The notes: generated by a model not told the origin, from the letters alone. A DNA stretch of 64,000 nt from Moorena bouillonii PNG (GCF_001942495.1 NZ_MKZS01000001.1:398300-462299); one strand, 5' to 3'. Positions 1 to 9,867 are shown, counted from the stretch's first letter. Translations and numbers: made by a program.

Positions 1-533
1 CTGCTACCCAATCGGTATGGTTTGCCTTAGGCTTAGCCACAACCTTAGCTGCATTAGGAATTATCGCAGCATCTATCGGGCGAGTCTATGGTCAAATCGG
101 TGTTGGCTTACCGATTATTGTCAGCCTAATCGCCATTATTATGGGGTTGAATTTACTAGAAGCACTACCGCTACAGTTTCCAACTTGGGGTGGTATGGAT
201 TGGATTTCCCAGGAATGGCCGAAAGGGTTACGCTCTTATCTGATTGGTTTGACCTTCGGTTTAGTCGCTTCTCCTTGCAGTACACCCGTATTAGCAACGT
301 TACTGGCTTGGGTTGTCTCAACTAAAGATTTAGTCTTAGGTGGTGCCTTGCTGTTGTCTTATACAGCTGGTTATGTGGCACCCTTGATCTTGGCAGGTAC
401 CTTTACTGCTTCAATTAAACGATTATTAGAATTGCGACAGTGGTCGAGTTGGATTACACCAGTAAGTGGTGCGCTATTGGTGGCATTTGGTGTGTTTTCT
501 TTGTTGTCTCGGATTCCTGTAGGAATTTTTTGA
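1..533 (+). CDS. ccdA: CcdA-type cytochrome c biogenesis membrane protein (5' end cut off)
   Basis: The open frame enters from the left edge (codons begin at base 3) and ends at the TGA at 531-533, so the N-terminus is missing. The visible 176 residues are almost entirely hydrophobic helices. The stretch GLVASPCSTPVLATLLAW carries the Pro/Cys pattern typical of the second half of CcdA/DsbD transmembrane domains. In cyanobacteria CcdA carries reducing power across the thylakoid or plasma membrane to keep apocytochrome c haem-binding cysteines reduced. The next gene on the same strand is ccs1, the usual partner in system II cytochrome c assembly, which supports the call. A heptamer array separates the two, so co-transcription is uncertain. 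Confidence 0.85.
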   Translation, partial: ATQSVWFALGLATTLAALGIIAASIGRVYGQIGVGLPIIVSLIAIIMGLNLLEALPLQFPTWGGMDWISQEWPKGLRSYLIGLTFGLVASPCSTPVLATLLAWVVSTKDLVLGGALLLSYTAGYVAPLILAGTFTASIKRLLELRQWSSWITPVSGALLVAFGVFSLLSRIPVGIF

Positions 534-535
534 CT

Positions 536-745
536 GAGTACTGAGTACTGAGTGCGTCGTCAGCTATCAGCTATCAGCTATCAGCTATCAGTTATCAGCT
601 ATCAGCTATCAGCTATCAGCTATCAGCTATCAGCTATCAGTTATCAGCTATCAGCTATCAGCTATCAGCTATCAGCTATCAGCTATCAGCTATCAGCTAT
701 CAGCTATCAGCTATCAGTTATCAGCTATCAGCTATCAGCTATCAC
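536..745. repeat. Heptanucleotide tandem array (CAGCTAT)n between ccdA and ccs1
   Basis: Directly after the ccdA stop there are two copies of TGAGTAC, then from about 561 to 744 roughly 26 uninterrupted copies of the 7-mer CAGCTAT. Variant units CAGTTAT begin at 589, 638 and 715. Because 7 is not a multiple of 3 the array stays open in several frames and makes a spurious 65-aa reading, which is not a gene. Such short tandemly repeated heptamers are characteristic of filamentous cyanobacteria. Confidence 0.95.
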
Positions 746-931
746 CTGATGCGCAATAGACTTTTCTGAAGACTTTCAATTATCATTAATCTCGAACTAT
801 TAAATTCTCTCGTTTGCGAATCGGCGCACGCTACGCTGGGTTTATTTTAAGCTGACCGCTGAATGCTACTGATATTCTTTTCCTAAATCTGCTCATTCTA
901 TTAAGAAAACAAGTAATTAACTAGACTTTAT

Positions 932-2350
932 ATGACTTTAGAAAACAGATCAGAAAATTCATCAGAAAATTTATCAGAAAACACATCAGAAAACTCATCA
1001 TTGACTAGTAGCAGTCGGTTGTGGCGTCGGTTAGTATCATTGCTAGCTAACTTACGGCTAGCGATTATCTTGCTACTTGCGATCGCATTATTTAGCATCA
1101 GCGGTACAGTTATTGAACAGGGGGAATCTCTGGCCTTTTACCAAGCTAATTATCCTGAAGACCCAGCCTTGTTTGGTTTCCTCAGCTGGAAGGTGTTGTT
1201 GCTCCTAGGCTTAGATCATGTCTATCGGACTTGGTGGTTTTTGTCCTTATTAGTGTTATTCGGTAGTAGTCTGACCGCCTGTACCTTCACTCGTCAATTT
1301 CCGGCTTTAAAAGCAGCCGGGAATTGGAAGTTTTACAAACAACCCCGCCAGTTTGGGAAACTTGCCTTGAGTGTAGAGTTGGACAAGGGGTCTTTTACTT
1401 CCCTGACTGAGTTGTTAGAAAAGCGGCGTTACAAGGTATTCCAAGAGGGGGATACTATCTACGCCCGTAAAGGAATTATCGGACGGATTGGTCCCATTGT
1501 AGTTCATGCCAGTATGTTGATTATCCTGGGAGGGTCAATTTGGGGCTCAATGACAGGATTTACGGCTCAGGAAATGGTTACCAGTGGCAATACATTCCAA
1601 GTTAGAAACATTATTGATGCCGGTCCGTTTGCTTGGCCCCAAATCCCCAAAGATTTGTCAGTGCGGGTGAATCGCTTCTGGATTGATTACACTCCGTCTG
1701 GGGACATTGATCAATTTTACTCCAATCTGTCAGTTTTGGATAGTCAAGGTGAGGAGGTTGACCAAGAGACTATTTATGTGAATAAGCCCCTAAGATATCG
1801 AGGTGTCACCTTTTACCAAACCGATTGGGGGATTGCTGGGGTTCAGGTGCAGTTGAATAATAGTCCAATTTTCCAGCTTCCCATGGCACAACTTCCCACT
1901 AATGGTGAGGGACGGATTTGGGGCACTTGGGTTCCCACAAAACCTGATTTAAGTGAAGGGGTATCCCTTTTAGCGAGGGATTTGCAGGGAACCCTGTTTG
2001 TCTATGATGGAACGGGTAATCTCGTTTCCACCGTTCGTCCTGGTATGGGGATTAAGGTCAATGGGGTGATACTTAAAATTAAAGATGTCATCGGCAGCAC
2101 TGGCTTACAAATTAAAGCTGACCCCGGTATTCCCTTTGTATACACTGGCTTTGGCTTACTGATGTTAGGGGTACTGATGAGTTATGTCTCCCACTCTCAG
2201 ATTTGGGCATTACAAAAAGGCGATCGCTTTTATATTGGTGGGAAAACCAATCGTGCTTTGGTCACCTTTGAACGGGAATTGATTGAGATTTTAGAGCAGG
2301 TCGGTGAATCCTCCCAGACCGTAGAACCTTTACTGGCTAAATCTGCTTAG
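932..2350 (+). CDS. ccs1: Cytochrome c biogenesis protein Ccs1 (ResB-like)
   Basis: This 472-residue protein matches Ccs1/ResB, which with CcsA forms the system II haem-ligation complex that attaches haem to apocytochromes c on the lumenal side of the membrane. After a low-complexity N-terminus of repeated Ser-Glu-Asn (residues 4-23) come hydrophobic segments near residues 40-58, 88-115 and 185-205, a long soluble domain, and a last helix near 405-425, the expected four-helix ResB layout. The ATG at 932 follows an A-rich leader; the SEN repeats precede the conserved region, so a start further in is possible but would lie close to the first helix. Upstream ccdA completes the pathway. Length is normal for cyanobacterial Ccs1. 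Confidence 0.9.
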   Translation: MTLENRSENSSENLSENTSENSSLTSSSRLWRRLVSLLANLRLAIILLLAIALFSISGTVIEQGESLAFYQANYPEDPALFGFLSWKVLLLLGLDHVYRTWWFLSLLVLFGSSLTACTFTRQFPALKAAGNWKFYKQPRQFGKLALSVELDKGSFTSLTELLEKRRYKVFQEGDTIYARKGIIGRIGPIVVHASMLIILGGSIWGSMTGFTAQEMVTSGNTFQVRNIIDAGPFAWPQIPKDLSVRVNRFWIDYTPSGDIDQFYSNLSVLDSQGEEVDQETIYVNKPLRYRGVTFYQTDWGIAGVQVQLNNSPIFQLPMAQLPTNGEGRIWGTWVPTKPDLSEGVSLLARDLQGTLFVYDGTGNLVSTVRPGMGIKVNGVILKIKDVIGSTGLQIKADPGIPFVYTGFGLLMLGVLMSYVSHSQIWALQKGDRFYIGGKTNRALVTFERELIEILEQVGESSQTVEPLLAKSA

Positions 2351-2607
2351 TATATAGCGATGCAGCAACGGAACAGGGGAGGGTACTAAACAGAATCAGA
2401 AAGGATAACTGAGTAACCGAACCACTATGGTGATCAACCCAAACATCAAGGGCAAAGTTGGTGATGCTGGAGCCTAAGAGCTGATTTGTAAACTCGCACT
2501 AAACCTTGTAGGATAAGGCTTGCGCTCAACTAGAACAATTGAACTATTTAATACCCAAAAGACAATCATAGTAAGGCTTTCAAGCTTATTAATATTTACT
2601 TGACAAA

Positions 2608-2826
2608 TTAGCTCTCATCATTAGATATATGACTACCAGGAACGGTATGGATTTCCACCTCTGAATCTGAATCGCTCAAACGCGCTTTTGCTCCTGCTTT
2701 CAGCAGTAAGAGGGGTTTAATTTTTTGTTGATACCAGTAATCCACCAGAACAAAAATGGTGGTTATCAGCGTTGGAAAGTCTATACTGTTCATAGGAGGT
2801 TTCCGGGTGGTCAGTGACATTTCCAT
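2608..2826 (-). pseudogene. Truncated transposase N-terminus
   Basis: The 72-residue reading contains LITTIFVLVDYWYQQK, then KAGAKARLSDSDSEVE. This is like the opening of IS4/IS982-type cyanobacterial transposases, where an ITTIYVLVDDWYQ segment is followed by AGAKPxxSDSEV. The similarity ends right after DSEV, and no DDE catalytic domain follows, so it is a dead fragment. A good ribosome site (AAAGGAGG) lies before the ATG at 2826, so the stub may still be translated. Family naming is from memory of the motif. It sits beside a miniature element and an IS66-like fragment. Confidence 0.55.
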
Positions 2827-2957
2827 CTTCGAGCCTCCTTTCTCTTGTGTCTAATTCACATTAGGCGTTAGTGATAAAATAATCAATGTCTGTCGCCTCT
2901 TCAATTGAACTTGCATCTCCTACGATAGCAAATGTTCTTTCTCCTTCTAGAGGAGAC

Positions 2958-3230
2958 CTGAGGGGGTAAAATGCCAGCTAAAATCCTTACTGGGAGTACT
3001 TTAAGCCGATATGTTACTTAATCGGTGCGCCTGACCTAGGCGAATTAAATTCGCTACAGGTGCGCACCTAGAATATACATACTGTTTTGGCCTGAGCTTG
3101 GAGGTAGTTATAAGGGTTTGAGCTTCTAGAAAATCATTCGTAGGGTGAATTTGCCAGTTTATCTTTGCTAAGATAATTGGCATCAAAGCCTTATATAGTA
3201 AGCTTTTCAGGGCAAATGTCACCCCCTCAG
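2958..3230. mobile_element. Miniature inverted-repeat element, family A copy 1 (273 bp)
   Basis: It begins with CTGAGGGGGTaaaATG and ends with AATGTCACCCCCTCAG, inverted copies of the family TIR CTGAGGGGGTGACATG with a few changes at the left end. The interior matches the copy at 9095-9368 over nearly its whole length (AGCTAAAATCCTTACTGGG, GTTATAAGGGTTTGAGCTT, GGCATCAAAGCCTTATATA) and holds an inner palindrome GCGAATTAAATTCGC. There is no transposase frame. No clear target duplication flanks this copy. Confidence 0.8.
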
Positions 3231-3335
3231 GTGAAATTTACTTGGTCAATTTGAGCGCTGAAAAGCAGTTACTGAGATAGTTTCAAGTTTTTGGAGAGGT
3301 CTATTAAGTCCGCGCTATGACGATTCTGAGGTAAT

Positions 3336-3491
3336 TTAGGTGTTGGGTTTAAGTGTGAGCTTGAGTTCGGCTAATTCCTTCAACAGTTGGTCGATCAGCT
3401 TTTGCTGCAGTATCACGACCACCAACTGCTCTGTTGTCAGTGGCTTGAGTTGGGGGGGAGCTAGTTTTTCGGGTTTCGGTTGTTCGCTCAT
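3336..3491 (-). pseudogene. IS66-like transposase N-terminal stub (51 aa)
   Basis: Reading leftward from the ATG at 3491 gives 51 residues ending at a TAA. The segment LTTEQLVVVILQQKLIDQLL, followed by KELAELKL, is the amphipathic coiled coil at the start of IS66-type transposases. Those normally continue into a Ser/Pro-rich linker and a DDE domain; here the frame stops, so this is a truncated relic. The assignment rests on pattern resemblance only. Confidence 0.5.
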
Positions 3492-3927
3492 GCCGCTACC
3501 ACACCGGATTTCAATATTTTGTCAACCACCCTCACCTGAATTCTTACATTTCATATAAAATCGTTGGGGGCACAATAACTATAAAATCATTGAAGGCACA
3601 ATAACATTGAGCAATCTTGGCAATAAAATCCATATAAAGTGTGTCAAAAAAATTAAACACACTTTATATGGATTAATAAGCATGGGTTGATCTCAAGGTT
3701 TGGGTGTTCGACAAAACCCAAAATCAGGTTGCAGATTGCGTCCTGCTATCAGCAGTCACCACTAAGTTTGGTGAATAACTCGTTGTGTCCAAGGTCTAAC
3801 CAAGCTACCACTGTCAGCGAACTGAAAACCAGCTTTGCAACGCCCCTAAATTAAGGACAGCAAAGAGCTGAGTAATCATGTCGTCAGAGAAAAGTAATCA
3901 AATTTAAGAAGTTATGAGGTCAAAGTA
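3492..3927. other. Intergenic region with an 18-bp perfect inverted repeat
   Basis: No convincing gene is visible. At 3627-3674 two perfect 18-bp arms (left arm AATCCATATAAAGTGTGT) enclose a 12-base loop, a strong hairpin. Just before it the phrase ATAAAATC-TT-GGGGCACAATAAC occurs in two slightly different copies (about 3556-3607). The region ends with GAGGT ahead of the GTG start of the glycosyltransferase. Confidence 0.6.
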
Positions 3928-5076
3928 GTGAGGATCCTCTTAATCTGCACTGAGAAGCTTCCTGTTCCATGTATTCGAGGAGGTGCAATCCAGACTTATA
4001 TTGACGGAATACTACCTTATCTAAGCAAGTTTCATGACGTTAGTGTTTTTTCTGTCACTGATTCAGATTTGCCCAATCAACATGTCCTGAATGGAGTCAG
4101 CTACCAGCGCTTCCCCACAGGTGATAGTGATGCTTACTACCAAGCAGCTGCTAAATTTGTAGCTGAGGAAAAATTCGATTTAGTCATTCTTTACAATCGC
4201 CCTAAATACTTACCCTCTATTGCTGCTGCTAGCCCTAGTAGTCAGTTTCTCCTGAGCATGCACAATGAAATGTTTCATGAGGAAAAGATTAAACCTGAGG
4301 TTGCTGAGACTTGTCTAGAGAAGGTCAGAGGAGTCATAACAGTCAGCAAATTTATTGCTGATGGAATTGCCGATCTCTTCCCTGACTACCGACATAAACT
4401 TAACCCCGTATATGCAGGAGTTGATTTAGAACAGTTTCAGTCCCGATGGTCACCGGAAGGATCTAGACGTCGCCAAGAATTGCTAAGTTCTCACGGATTG
4501 ACCGATCGCAAAATCGTTGTTTATGTAGGTCGATTAAGTATTAAGAAAGGACCCCATATCCTAATTTCTGCCTTACCCCAAATTCTAGAACAACATCCAT
4601 CAACATTTCTTTTTATAGTGGGCAGCAAATGGTACGGCCATAACGAGGAAAATAAATATGTTCGTCAACTGAAAGAACAAGCAAAAACCTATGAAGACTC
4701 AATTTATTTGACTGGCTTTATTCCACCGGCAAATGTCCAGAAGTACTTCCTCATGGGTGATATCTTTGTTTGTGCATCTCAATGGCAAGAACCTTTAGCA
4801 CGAGTTCATTATGAAGCCATGGCAACAGGTCTTCCTATGGTTACCACAATGCGAGGAGGAAACCCAGAAGTAGTCATCCCAGGTATGAATGGTCTCTTGA
4901 TCAGTGACTATGAGAATCCCGATGCCTTTGCAGAAGCAATTAACTCTTTATTGGACAATAAAGAGTTAGCTGAAAAAATGGGTCGATACGGACGCCATCT
5001 GGGTGACAAGTATTATGGTTGGGAGCGGGTTGCTTCAGACATTTCCCGGATTATTTCAGACTGCTGCCTATCCTAA
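3928..5076 (+). CDS. GT4-family glycosyltransferase
   Basis: The 382-residue protein has the two-domain GT-B layout of family 4 retaining glycosyltransferases, which move a sugar from a nucleotide donor to a glycan or lipid acceptor. The N-terminal domain opens MRILLICTEKLPVP and has a Gly-rich acceptor loop (RGGAIQTYIDGILPYL). The C-terminal donor domain has YVGRLSIKKGPHIL and the EX7E element EPLARVHYE followed by AMATGLPMV. The start is a GTG at 3928 with GAGGT about 8 bases upstream; no better ATG lies nearby. It resembles spore-coat or exopolysaccharide type GT4 proteins; the substrate cannot be told. It is isolated, flanked by transposase relics, so it may have come with or been trapped in a mobile region. 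Confidence 0.88.
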   Translation: MRILLICTEKLPVPCIRGGAIQTYIDGILPYLSKFHDVSVFSVTDSDLPNQHVLNGVSYQRFPTGDSDAYYQAAAKFVAEEKFDLVILYNRPKYLPSIAAASPSSQFLLSMHNEMFHEEKIKPEVAETCLEKVRGVITVSKFIADGIADLFPDYRHKLNPVYAGVDLEQFQSRWSPEGSRRRQELLSSHGLTDRKIVVYVGRLSIKKGPHILISALPQILEQHPSTFLFIVGSKWYGHNEENKYVRQLKEQAKTYEDSIYLTGFIPPANVQKYFLMGDIFVCASQWQEPLARVHYEAMATGLPMVTTMRGGNPEVVIPGMNGLLISDYENPDAFAEAINSLLDNKELAEKMGRYGRHLGDKYYGWERVASDISRIISDCCLS

Positions 5077-5249
5077 GGATAGCAGGGTAATCCCATTTAA
5101 ATTTGTCAACTGGGTATCAAAAACCTAGGGCAGTTTTCAATCATACCTTCATCCCTTCTTCGGCTCATGAAAGCGTCATGAAGAGTTGGCACATTAGGTA
5201 TTATTATTGGCAGGGTAAGGGAGAACTTCGTATCACCATCACGACACGG

Positions 5250-5744
5250 GTGTTGCCCTTCCATAGCACGGGAATGGCTGTGATCTCATTGGACTTGCTC
5301 AAGAACCCGTTGTTGAGCTAACACCAGATGATGTTCACTCGCCCAGGCACTCACCGTGTGTAAGGCAATGAGATTGCTTTTCGCGATCGTAGGAACCCCG
5401 AGCAGTTAAACCCATCAATATTGATCAGCTTAATCTCTAGCTGGGTCGGTTACTGCTCGACCCAACTATTGAAGCATTCATCCAACTGAGTTGGGTCAAT
5501 CAATACCAAGACTCCCGAAAAGGTATCGTGATATGGAATACTATGGGGCAATTTCAAAAACGTCTCTAACCATTGCTGTTTCGCTTTGCCATAGGTTTCA
5601 ATGGCTACCATATTATCTGCCCCAGACAGAAGCCAAGATGGTTATGGTCACAATATCTACAAGTTTATGCTTGGGTTCCGGTTTGACTCTCGGGTCATCC
5701 AATGCCTCAAACTGATAAATCACGCTATGAATGAGCTGTTTCAT
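5250..5744 (-). pseudogene. ISAs1-family transposase relic
   Basis: Read leftward from 5744, short pieces in shifting frames match the ISAs1 (H-repeat) transposase order: FEALDDPRVKPEPKHKL, DIVTITILASVWG, then METYGKAKQQWLETFLKLP-like, HDTFSGV, LINIDG, a RGSYDR-like piece, and finally SKSNEITAIPVL. Several frameshifts and stops interrupt it and the C-terminal third is gone. The transposase cannot be functional. The pieces match what I recall of the family in the right order, which makes chance similarity unlikely. Confidence 0.7.
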
Positions 5745-5904
5745 CCTTTGCTGAAAGGGGCGATGGGGTGGGAGCACCAAAGCCAAGGGACATCAGGGCT
5801 GAGAGCATGTGAACAGACTAATTTAATCTCTATCCAATTTCCTGGATTCTGGAGAGATTGTCTAGTCTGAATTGAACCAAAGCCAACTTTTGCGCCAACG
5901 TGTG

Positions 5905-5947
5905 TTTTGTCAAGTACAATTTATACAAAATAGCTGGGATTACCCTG
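5905..5947. repeat. Dispersed 43-bp repeat, copy 1
   Basis: TTTTGTCAAGTACA followed by an A/T-rich TTTATAC core and ATTACCCTG recurs with few changes at 11531-11574. Neither copy lies in a gene. Here it directly abuts a terminal fragment of the family A miniature element, so it may belong to a larger mobile sequence. Confidence 0.65.
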
Positions 5948-5976
5948 GAATTTTAGCTTGCATGTCACCCCCTCAG
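5948..5976. mobile_element. Terminal fragment of miniature element family A
   Basis: ATTTTAGCTTG followed by CATGTCACCCCCTCAG is the exact inverted complement of the left end of the 57724-57945 element. No matching second end or interior is present nearby, so this is a solo end left by deletion or recombination. Confidence 0.75.
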
Positions 5977-6021
5977 GATACTATCATGTGTTTGGTAATT
6001 CTTTTGATGCAGAAGTGTTGA

Positions 6022-6565
6022 ATGTCAAAAAAAAGTGTCAAAAAAGTTGTTCAATATGATAAAATCATCAAAGCTATAAAATTCATACTCGTTAAGTATG
6101 ATTTAAATAAGTTTTCCAAAAATCATAAAATATATTTTGGAACCGTTACCAAAAAAAGATTATCTATCTCTCAGTACCTTATCATTTGGATCTTGTTAGT
6201 TGGAGTATGTAATGGATAAGAGTGTGATCAGTATGCGAGATTTATTGAAACGGTTAAATCTTCAAGAAATAGACTTAACGAGATCTAATTTTTATAAAGC
6301 GGTTAATAAGATAAAAACATTTTTTATTAAAAAAATAACTCATCAATTTAAAAGGCAACTCAATTCAAAAAAAAATCAAGTTAAAAACCGAAATTTATTG
6401 ATTACCGTTAGCGAAGCGTGGCCTACAGCCGATAGTTCAACTATTTTTACTTTAAAAAATAAACTATCATGGAGCCAAGGATATCATCAAGTTAAATTAT
6501 TTTGTGGCTTGGACATTTGCCGTTCAGACGTAGGGGAAATAGTTATTCATTATTCATATTTATAG
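6022..6565 (+). pseudogene. IS4-like transposase N-terminal relic
   Basis: Two overlapping readings in different frames (6022-6219 and 6200-6565) together look like the beginning of an IS4-type transposase. The first is Lys-rich; the second has KITHQFKRQLNSKKNQ and LSWSQGYHQVKLFCGLD, which resembles the region around the first catalytic Asp (usually SDSTTITL before WAQGYHQVKLF). Between the LLIT and DSSTIF pieces lies a GCGAAGCGTGGCCTAC unit of the local palindromic repeat, apparently inserted into the motif. The gene is truncated after GEIVIHYSYL. Confidence 0.45.
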
Positions 6566-7018
6566 CTATTTAATCACTTATTTAAGATTACAGCTAATAG
6601 AAATAGCCGACCCTGCGCGAACGCCGAAAGATTTTGGAAAAACAGCATTAGATAAAATTCGTTTCAATCATATATGTCTCAATAAATTACCTATGTACAT
6701 TGGTTTACAAAACTAATTTGGTGAAAGTAAAATACGACTTTATAGGGTTAATTTATGAAAATATGTAAATTTTTGTTTCGCGATTCAACATTTCTGATTT
6801 TGATGTTGATCTGTTTCTCTACTTATGTCTGCTAATACCGCAAACTCATCCAACATGGACTGCAGTACTTTTTAAAGAGTAACAGTTTCAGTAGCGAAAC
6901 TATCGTGGACTGCCTAAAACTAGCTAGTTTTTGATAAGACTACATTCAGGATTTCATGATAGGATAACTACGAGATATCAATGATTATTATTAAAATTTA
7001 TTTTTGGCTGCTTATAAT
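6566..7018. other. Intergenic, A/T-rich, no gene seen
   Basis: I see no credible coding frame. The stretch is A/T-rich, holds a degraded repeat unit (CCTGCGCGAACGCCGAA near 6610), and probably contains the tail of the transposase relic plus the promoter of the downstream UbiB-like gene. Confidence 0.5.
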
Positions 7019-8800
7019 ATGATGAAGAAAGAAGATATCCCTACTCCTATTATTGATAACAAACAACGAAAGAAAGTTAAAATAGCTGAAAATTTGGAAG
7101 ATCGTCGTTTTTCTACTCTCTACATTATCCGACGATTTATTATTTACTTTTTAGGGATACAACTTCGCAGAATTACAAATAAGCCAGATATACAAAAGAA
7201 TGCGAACGATCTACGTCAGATATTTGAAGATTTGGGAGGCTTCTGGGTAAAAACTGGTCAGTTGTTAGCATTGCGAAACGATATTTTACCAGATGAGATT
7301 TGTGACCAGTTAATACGTCTTCAGTATGAAGCGATTGGATTCCCTATGGCTATGGTTAGATCAACAATTGAGTCAGAGCTAGGAGCACCCATGGAAAAAA
7401 TATTTCAAGATTTTGATGAGACTCCTTTGGCAGCTGCATCAATTGGTCAGGTTCATAGAGCAACGTTGCGCAGTAAAAGAAAACCGGTAATCGTTAAAAT
7501 TCAACGTCCAAATTTAGCAGAAGCATTCAAGCGAGATTTGGATTTAATTAAAGTCGTTGTCAACCTGTTAATTTCTTTGAATTTTATGAGTTACCTACGT
7601 TTAGATGAAGCAGTATCGCAGTTAGATAAAATATTTAATGAGGAATTAGATTATCGCTATGAAGCCTCTAATACTCGTAATATGAGAAAAACACTAAAAC
7701 AGCATAAAATATATGTTCCAAAGATTTATGATAAATATTGTAAACGTCGAGTTTTAGTTATGGAATATATCGATGGGGTTCTTGCCTCTGATTATATTAA
7801 AGTATCGAATAGGGATCCCGTCAGAGCCTCTCAATGGGAGGATGAAAATGACTTTGATAGTGAAAAAGTAGGTGAAAAGATATTTCTTTCATTACTTCGA
7901 CAAGTATTTGAAGATAACTTGTACCATGGAGATCTACATCCAGGCAATATTATTTTCTTGCGTCGGAGCAAAGTCGTATTCATTGACATGGGTAGCGTGG
8001 GATCCCTGGATAGGGAGTTGAGGGTGACTTATAATGAGTATACGAATGCATTGACATATGGAGATTTTAGCAAAGCGTCTAATTACATCATGCGGTTGGC
8101 TGTTGATATTCCCAGAGTTAATGTACCTACAGTCAGGGCACAGATGTCGCGTGCTATAGAGAGTTGGTCCTCCAAAGCGCAACTTAAAGGGGTAGAGTTT
8201 AAAGAAAAGTCTTTTGGTGCGGCAACGGCTGACTTATCTAAAGTGCTGACCAAATATCGTATCCCAAATAATTGGACTTTTCTCAAAATGAGTCGATCTT
8301 TTTTAACTCTAGATGGTACAATGCAGTACCTATTACCTGAATTTGATTTTTTCAAGACATCTAAAAAATATAATCGCCAGTCAGATAAACGTGCTCTCAA
8401 ACAAAGTTTAGAGCCAACAAGTATTAGAAATTCGATTAACCAGTTCTTTGATACTATTAGCGAGTACAATAACCTGATTTTACCTGAGTTGCGACAACGA
8501 ACCATCGCATTTGAGTTAACCAGTAATATTTTTGCACTTTTGCTGGTAGTAGGTTTCCAATCTCTCGCCTATTTACTCCTAATAACTGAACCAGTTGCAG
8601 TTTATAGTTTCCTTTATCAACATTATTTTAAAGCGATTGAACCTATTCATACTCAACTGGCTGAAGAGTTTTTTCAACAAATTCCCCATCTTCCATATCT
8701 GGAATGGATTGGTATTTTTATACTGATTGGTCTCAGTGCTAGAATACTGCTTGCAGGAGCAAAAGTTCTGAAGCGTCAAGACTTTCCTCAGAAAATATAA
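7019..8800 (+). CDS. AarF/UbiB (ABC1/ADCK) family atypical kinase
   Basis: The protein has the hallmark motifs of the UbiB family: the KxGQ motif (VKTGQ, about residues 77-81) that covers the active site, an Ala-rich nucleotide loop (LAAASIGQVHRATL), the VKIQRP strand carrying the ATP-binding Lys, the ExD motif (EELDYRYEA), the catalytic loop YHGDLHPGN (302-310), and FIDMGSVG as the DFG equivalent. Two hydrophobic segments near the C-terminus should anchor it. Family members are ATPases or kinases acting in quinone or prenyl-lipid metabolism; cyanobacterial genomes carry many paralogues, so the substrate is unknown. I chose the ATG at 7019; a TTG at 7004 would add five residues. It is not in an operon and lies in a transposon-rich zone. 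Confidence 0.88.
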   Translation: MMKKEDIPTPIIDNKQRKKVKIAENLEDRRFSTLYIIRRFIIYFLGIQLRRITNKPDIQKNANDLRQIFEDLGGFWVKTGQLLALRNDILPDEICDQLIRLQYEAIGFPMAMVRSTIESELGAPMEKIFQDFDETPLAAASIGQVHRATLRSKRKPVIVKIQRPNLAEAFKRDLDLIKVVVNLLISLNFMSYLRLDEAVSQLDKIFNEELDYRYEASNTRNMRKTLKQHKIYVPKIYDKYCKRRVLVMEYIDGVLASDYIKVSNRDPVRASQWEDENDFDSEKVGEKIFLSLLRQVFEDNLYHGDLHPGNIIFLRRSKVVFIDMGSVGSLDRELRVTYNEYTNALTYGDFSKASNYIMRLAVDIPRVNVPTVRAQMSRAIESWSSKAQLKGVEFKEKSFGAATADLSKVLTKYRIPNNWTFLKMSRSFLTLDGTMQYLLPEFDFFKTSKKYNRQSDKRALKQSLEPTSIRNSINQFFDTISEYNNLILPELRQRTIAFELTSNIFALLLVVGFQSLAYLLLITEPVAVYSFLYQHYFKAIEPIHTQLAEEFFQQIPHLPYLEWIGIFILIGLSARILLAGAKVLKRQDFPQKI

Positions 8801-9094
8801 CAGAGTACTCATAAGTGTGGATCTGAAATTCCAGCCTATACAGTCGTTTTTCCTATTGTTTGCATGATGGGTACTGGTTCCATCGAATGTGAAGGAGAAA
8901 GGCGTTGCTGATTCTGGGTATGGTTTCGCCCCCCTAGGGGGCAGGGCTGTTTCTTGCGTCGTTATATCCTAGAAGTAGTGTGATCAATGGGTGCATTACA
9001 TGAATCGAGGGGAGGTGAAGTTTTAAACAGTGGGAGAGGTTAAAACCCTTGACCTGAATTCTTACTATGAAATGATGCACTTTCACTACTGACG
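8801..9094. other. Intergenic, no gene seen
   Basis: About 290 bases without a coding frame I trust. It contains the G/C palindrome GCCCCCCTAGGGGGC near 8928-8942. The phrase CCTGAATTCTTAC (9053) also occurs near 3535, another sign of shared mobile or repeat DNA. Confidence 0.45.
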
Positions 9095-9368
9095 CTGAGG
9101 GGGTGACATGCCAGCTAAAATCCTTACTGGGTAGTGCGTTCAGCCGATATGTTACTTAATCGGTGCTCTTTCCGTTGGCGAATTAAATTCGCCACGGGTC
9201 GCACCTGAAAGATACATGGTGTTTTCGCCTGACCTTGGACTTCGTTATAAGGGTTTGAGCTTGCCATTAAATCCTTCCTAGGGTCAATTTGCTAGTTGAT
9301 CTTTGCTAAGAGAACTGGCATCAAAGCCTTATATAGTCACCTTTTTAGGGTTCATGTCACCCCCTCTC
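9095..9368. mobile_element. Miniature inverted-repeat element, family A copy 2 (about 274 bp)
   Basis: The left end CTGAGGGGGTGACATG and right end CATGTCACCCCCTC are inverted repeats. The interior is collinear with copy 1 (2958-3230), including the inner palindrome GCGAATTAAATTCGCC. The right end reads CTCTC rather than CTCAG, so the last two bases are uncertain. No target duplication is obvious. It lies immediately before an IS5-like transposase relic. Confidence 0.8.
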
Positions 9369-9381
9369 ACTAAGAGTCGTT

Positions 9382-9771
9382 TGCCTCAAATCTCCAATCA
9401 TCACCGCCAACCCTATCCAAGTGATATGAGTGATGTAGAATGGGGAGTGTTGCGACCGCTTATACCGTTGCCGTTGGGATTTGGGCATCTGAGGAGGGTA
9501 AACTTGCGCTCCTATCATCAACGGGATCTGCTATGTGCAGCGTAGTGGATCCCAGTTGAACATGCTGCACCATGACTTTCCAGCTCACCCAAGGGTCTAT
9601 GGTTATTTCCGTAAATGGCAACTGCTTTGGGTATGGCCTGAGAATCCATGGCCAATTGCGTCATCCACTCCGATAACAAATGGGAGGTGAAGAAGACTCC
9701 AGTGTGGCGCTCGCGTAGCGTCGGTCTTTGCCCGCATCGCCAATTTAATGACTCGCCGACTGGCTTGTTGA
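9382..9771 (+). pseudogene. IS5-family transposase relic with internal deletion
   Basis: The reading YPSDMSDVEWGVLRPLIPLP, then LGFGHLRRVNLR, is the standard N-terminus of cyanobacterial IS5-type transposases. After a frameshift near 9535 it continues as YVQRSG, MLHHDFPAHPRVYGYFRKWQ. The middle, including the catalytic residues, is missing. At about 9727-9771 ARIANLMTRRLA before a stop fits the family C-terminus. A CGCTCGCGTAGCGTCGG repeat unit sits at the deletion join (about 9708-9724). Clearly non-functional. Confidence 0.7.
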
Positions 9772-9867
9772 GGTTTTGTTTACAAATCAGCTTTAATTGT
9801 TGATCAGTGATGTTTTATGCGATAGAATCAACTGTAGTAGTTAAATCAATCTAGGAACCTAAACGTT

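Noticed and set aside
552-749. 65-aa coding frame in the heptamer array
   Set aside because: It is an artefact of a 7-bp repeat without stop codons; the translation is a periodic SYQLSAI string.
5103-5321. 72-aa plus-strand gene after the glycosyltransferase
   Set aside because: The opposite strand carries ISAs1 transposase pieces in order, which explains the sequence.
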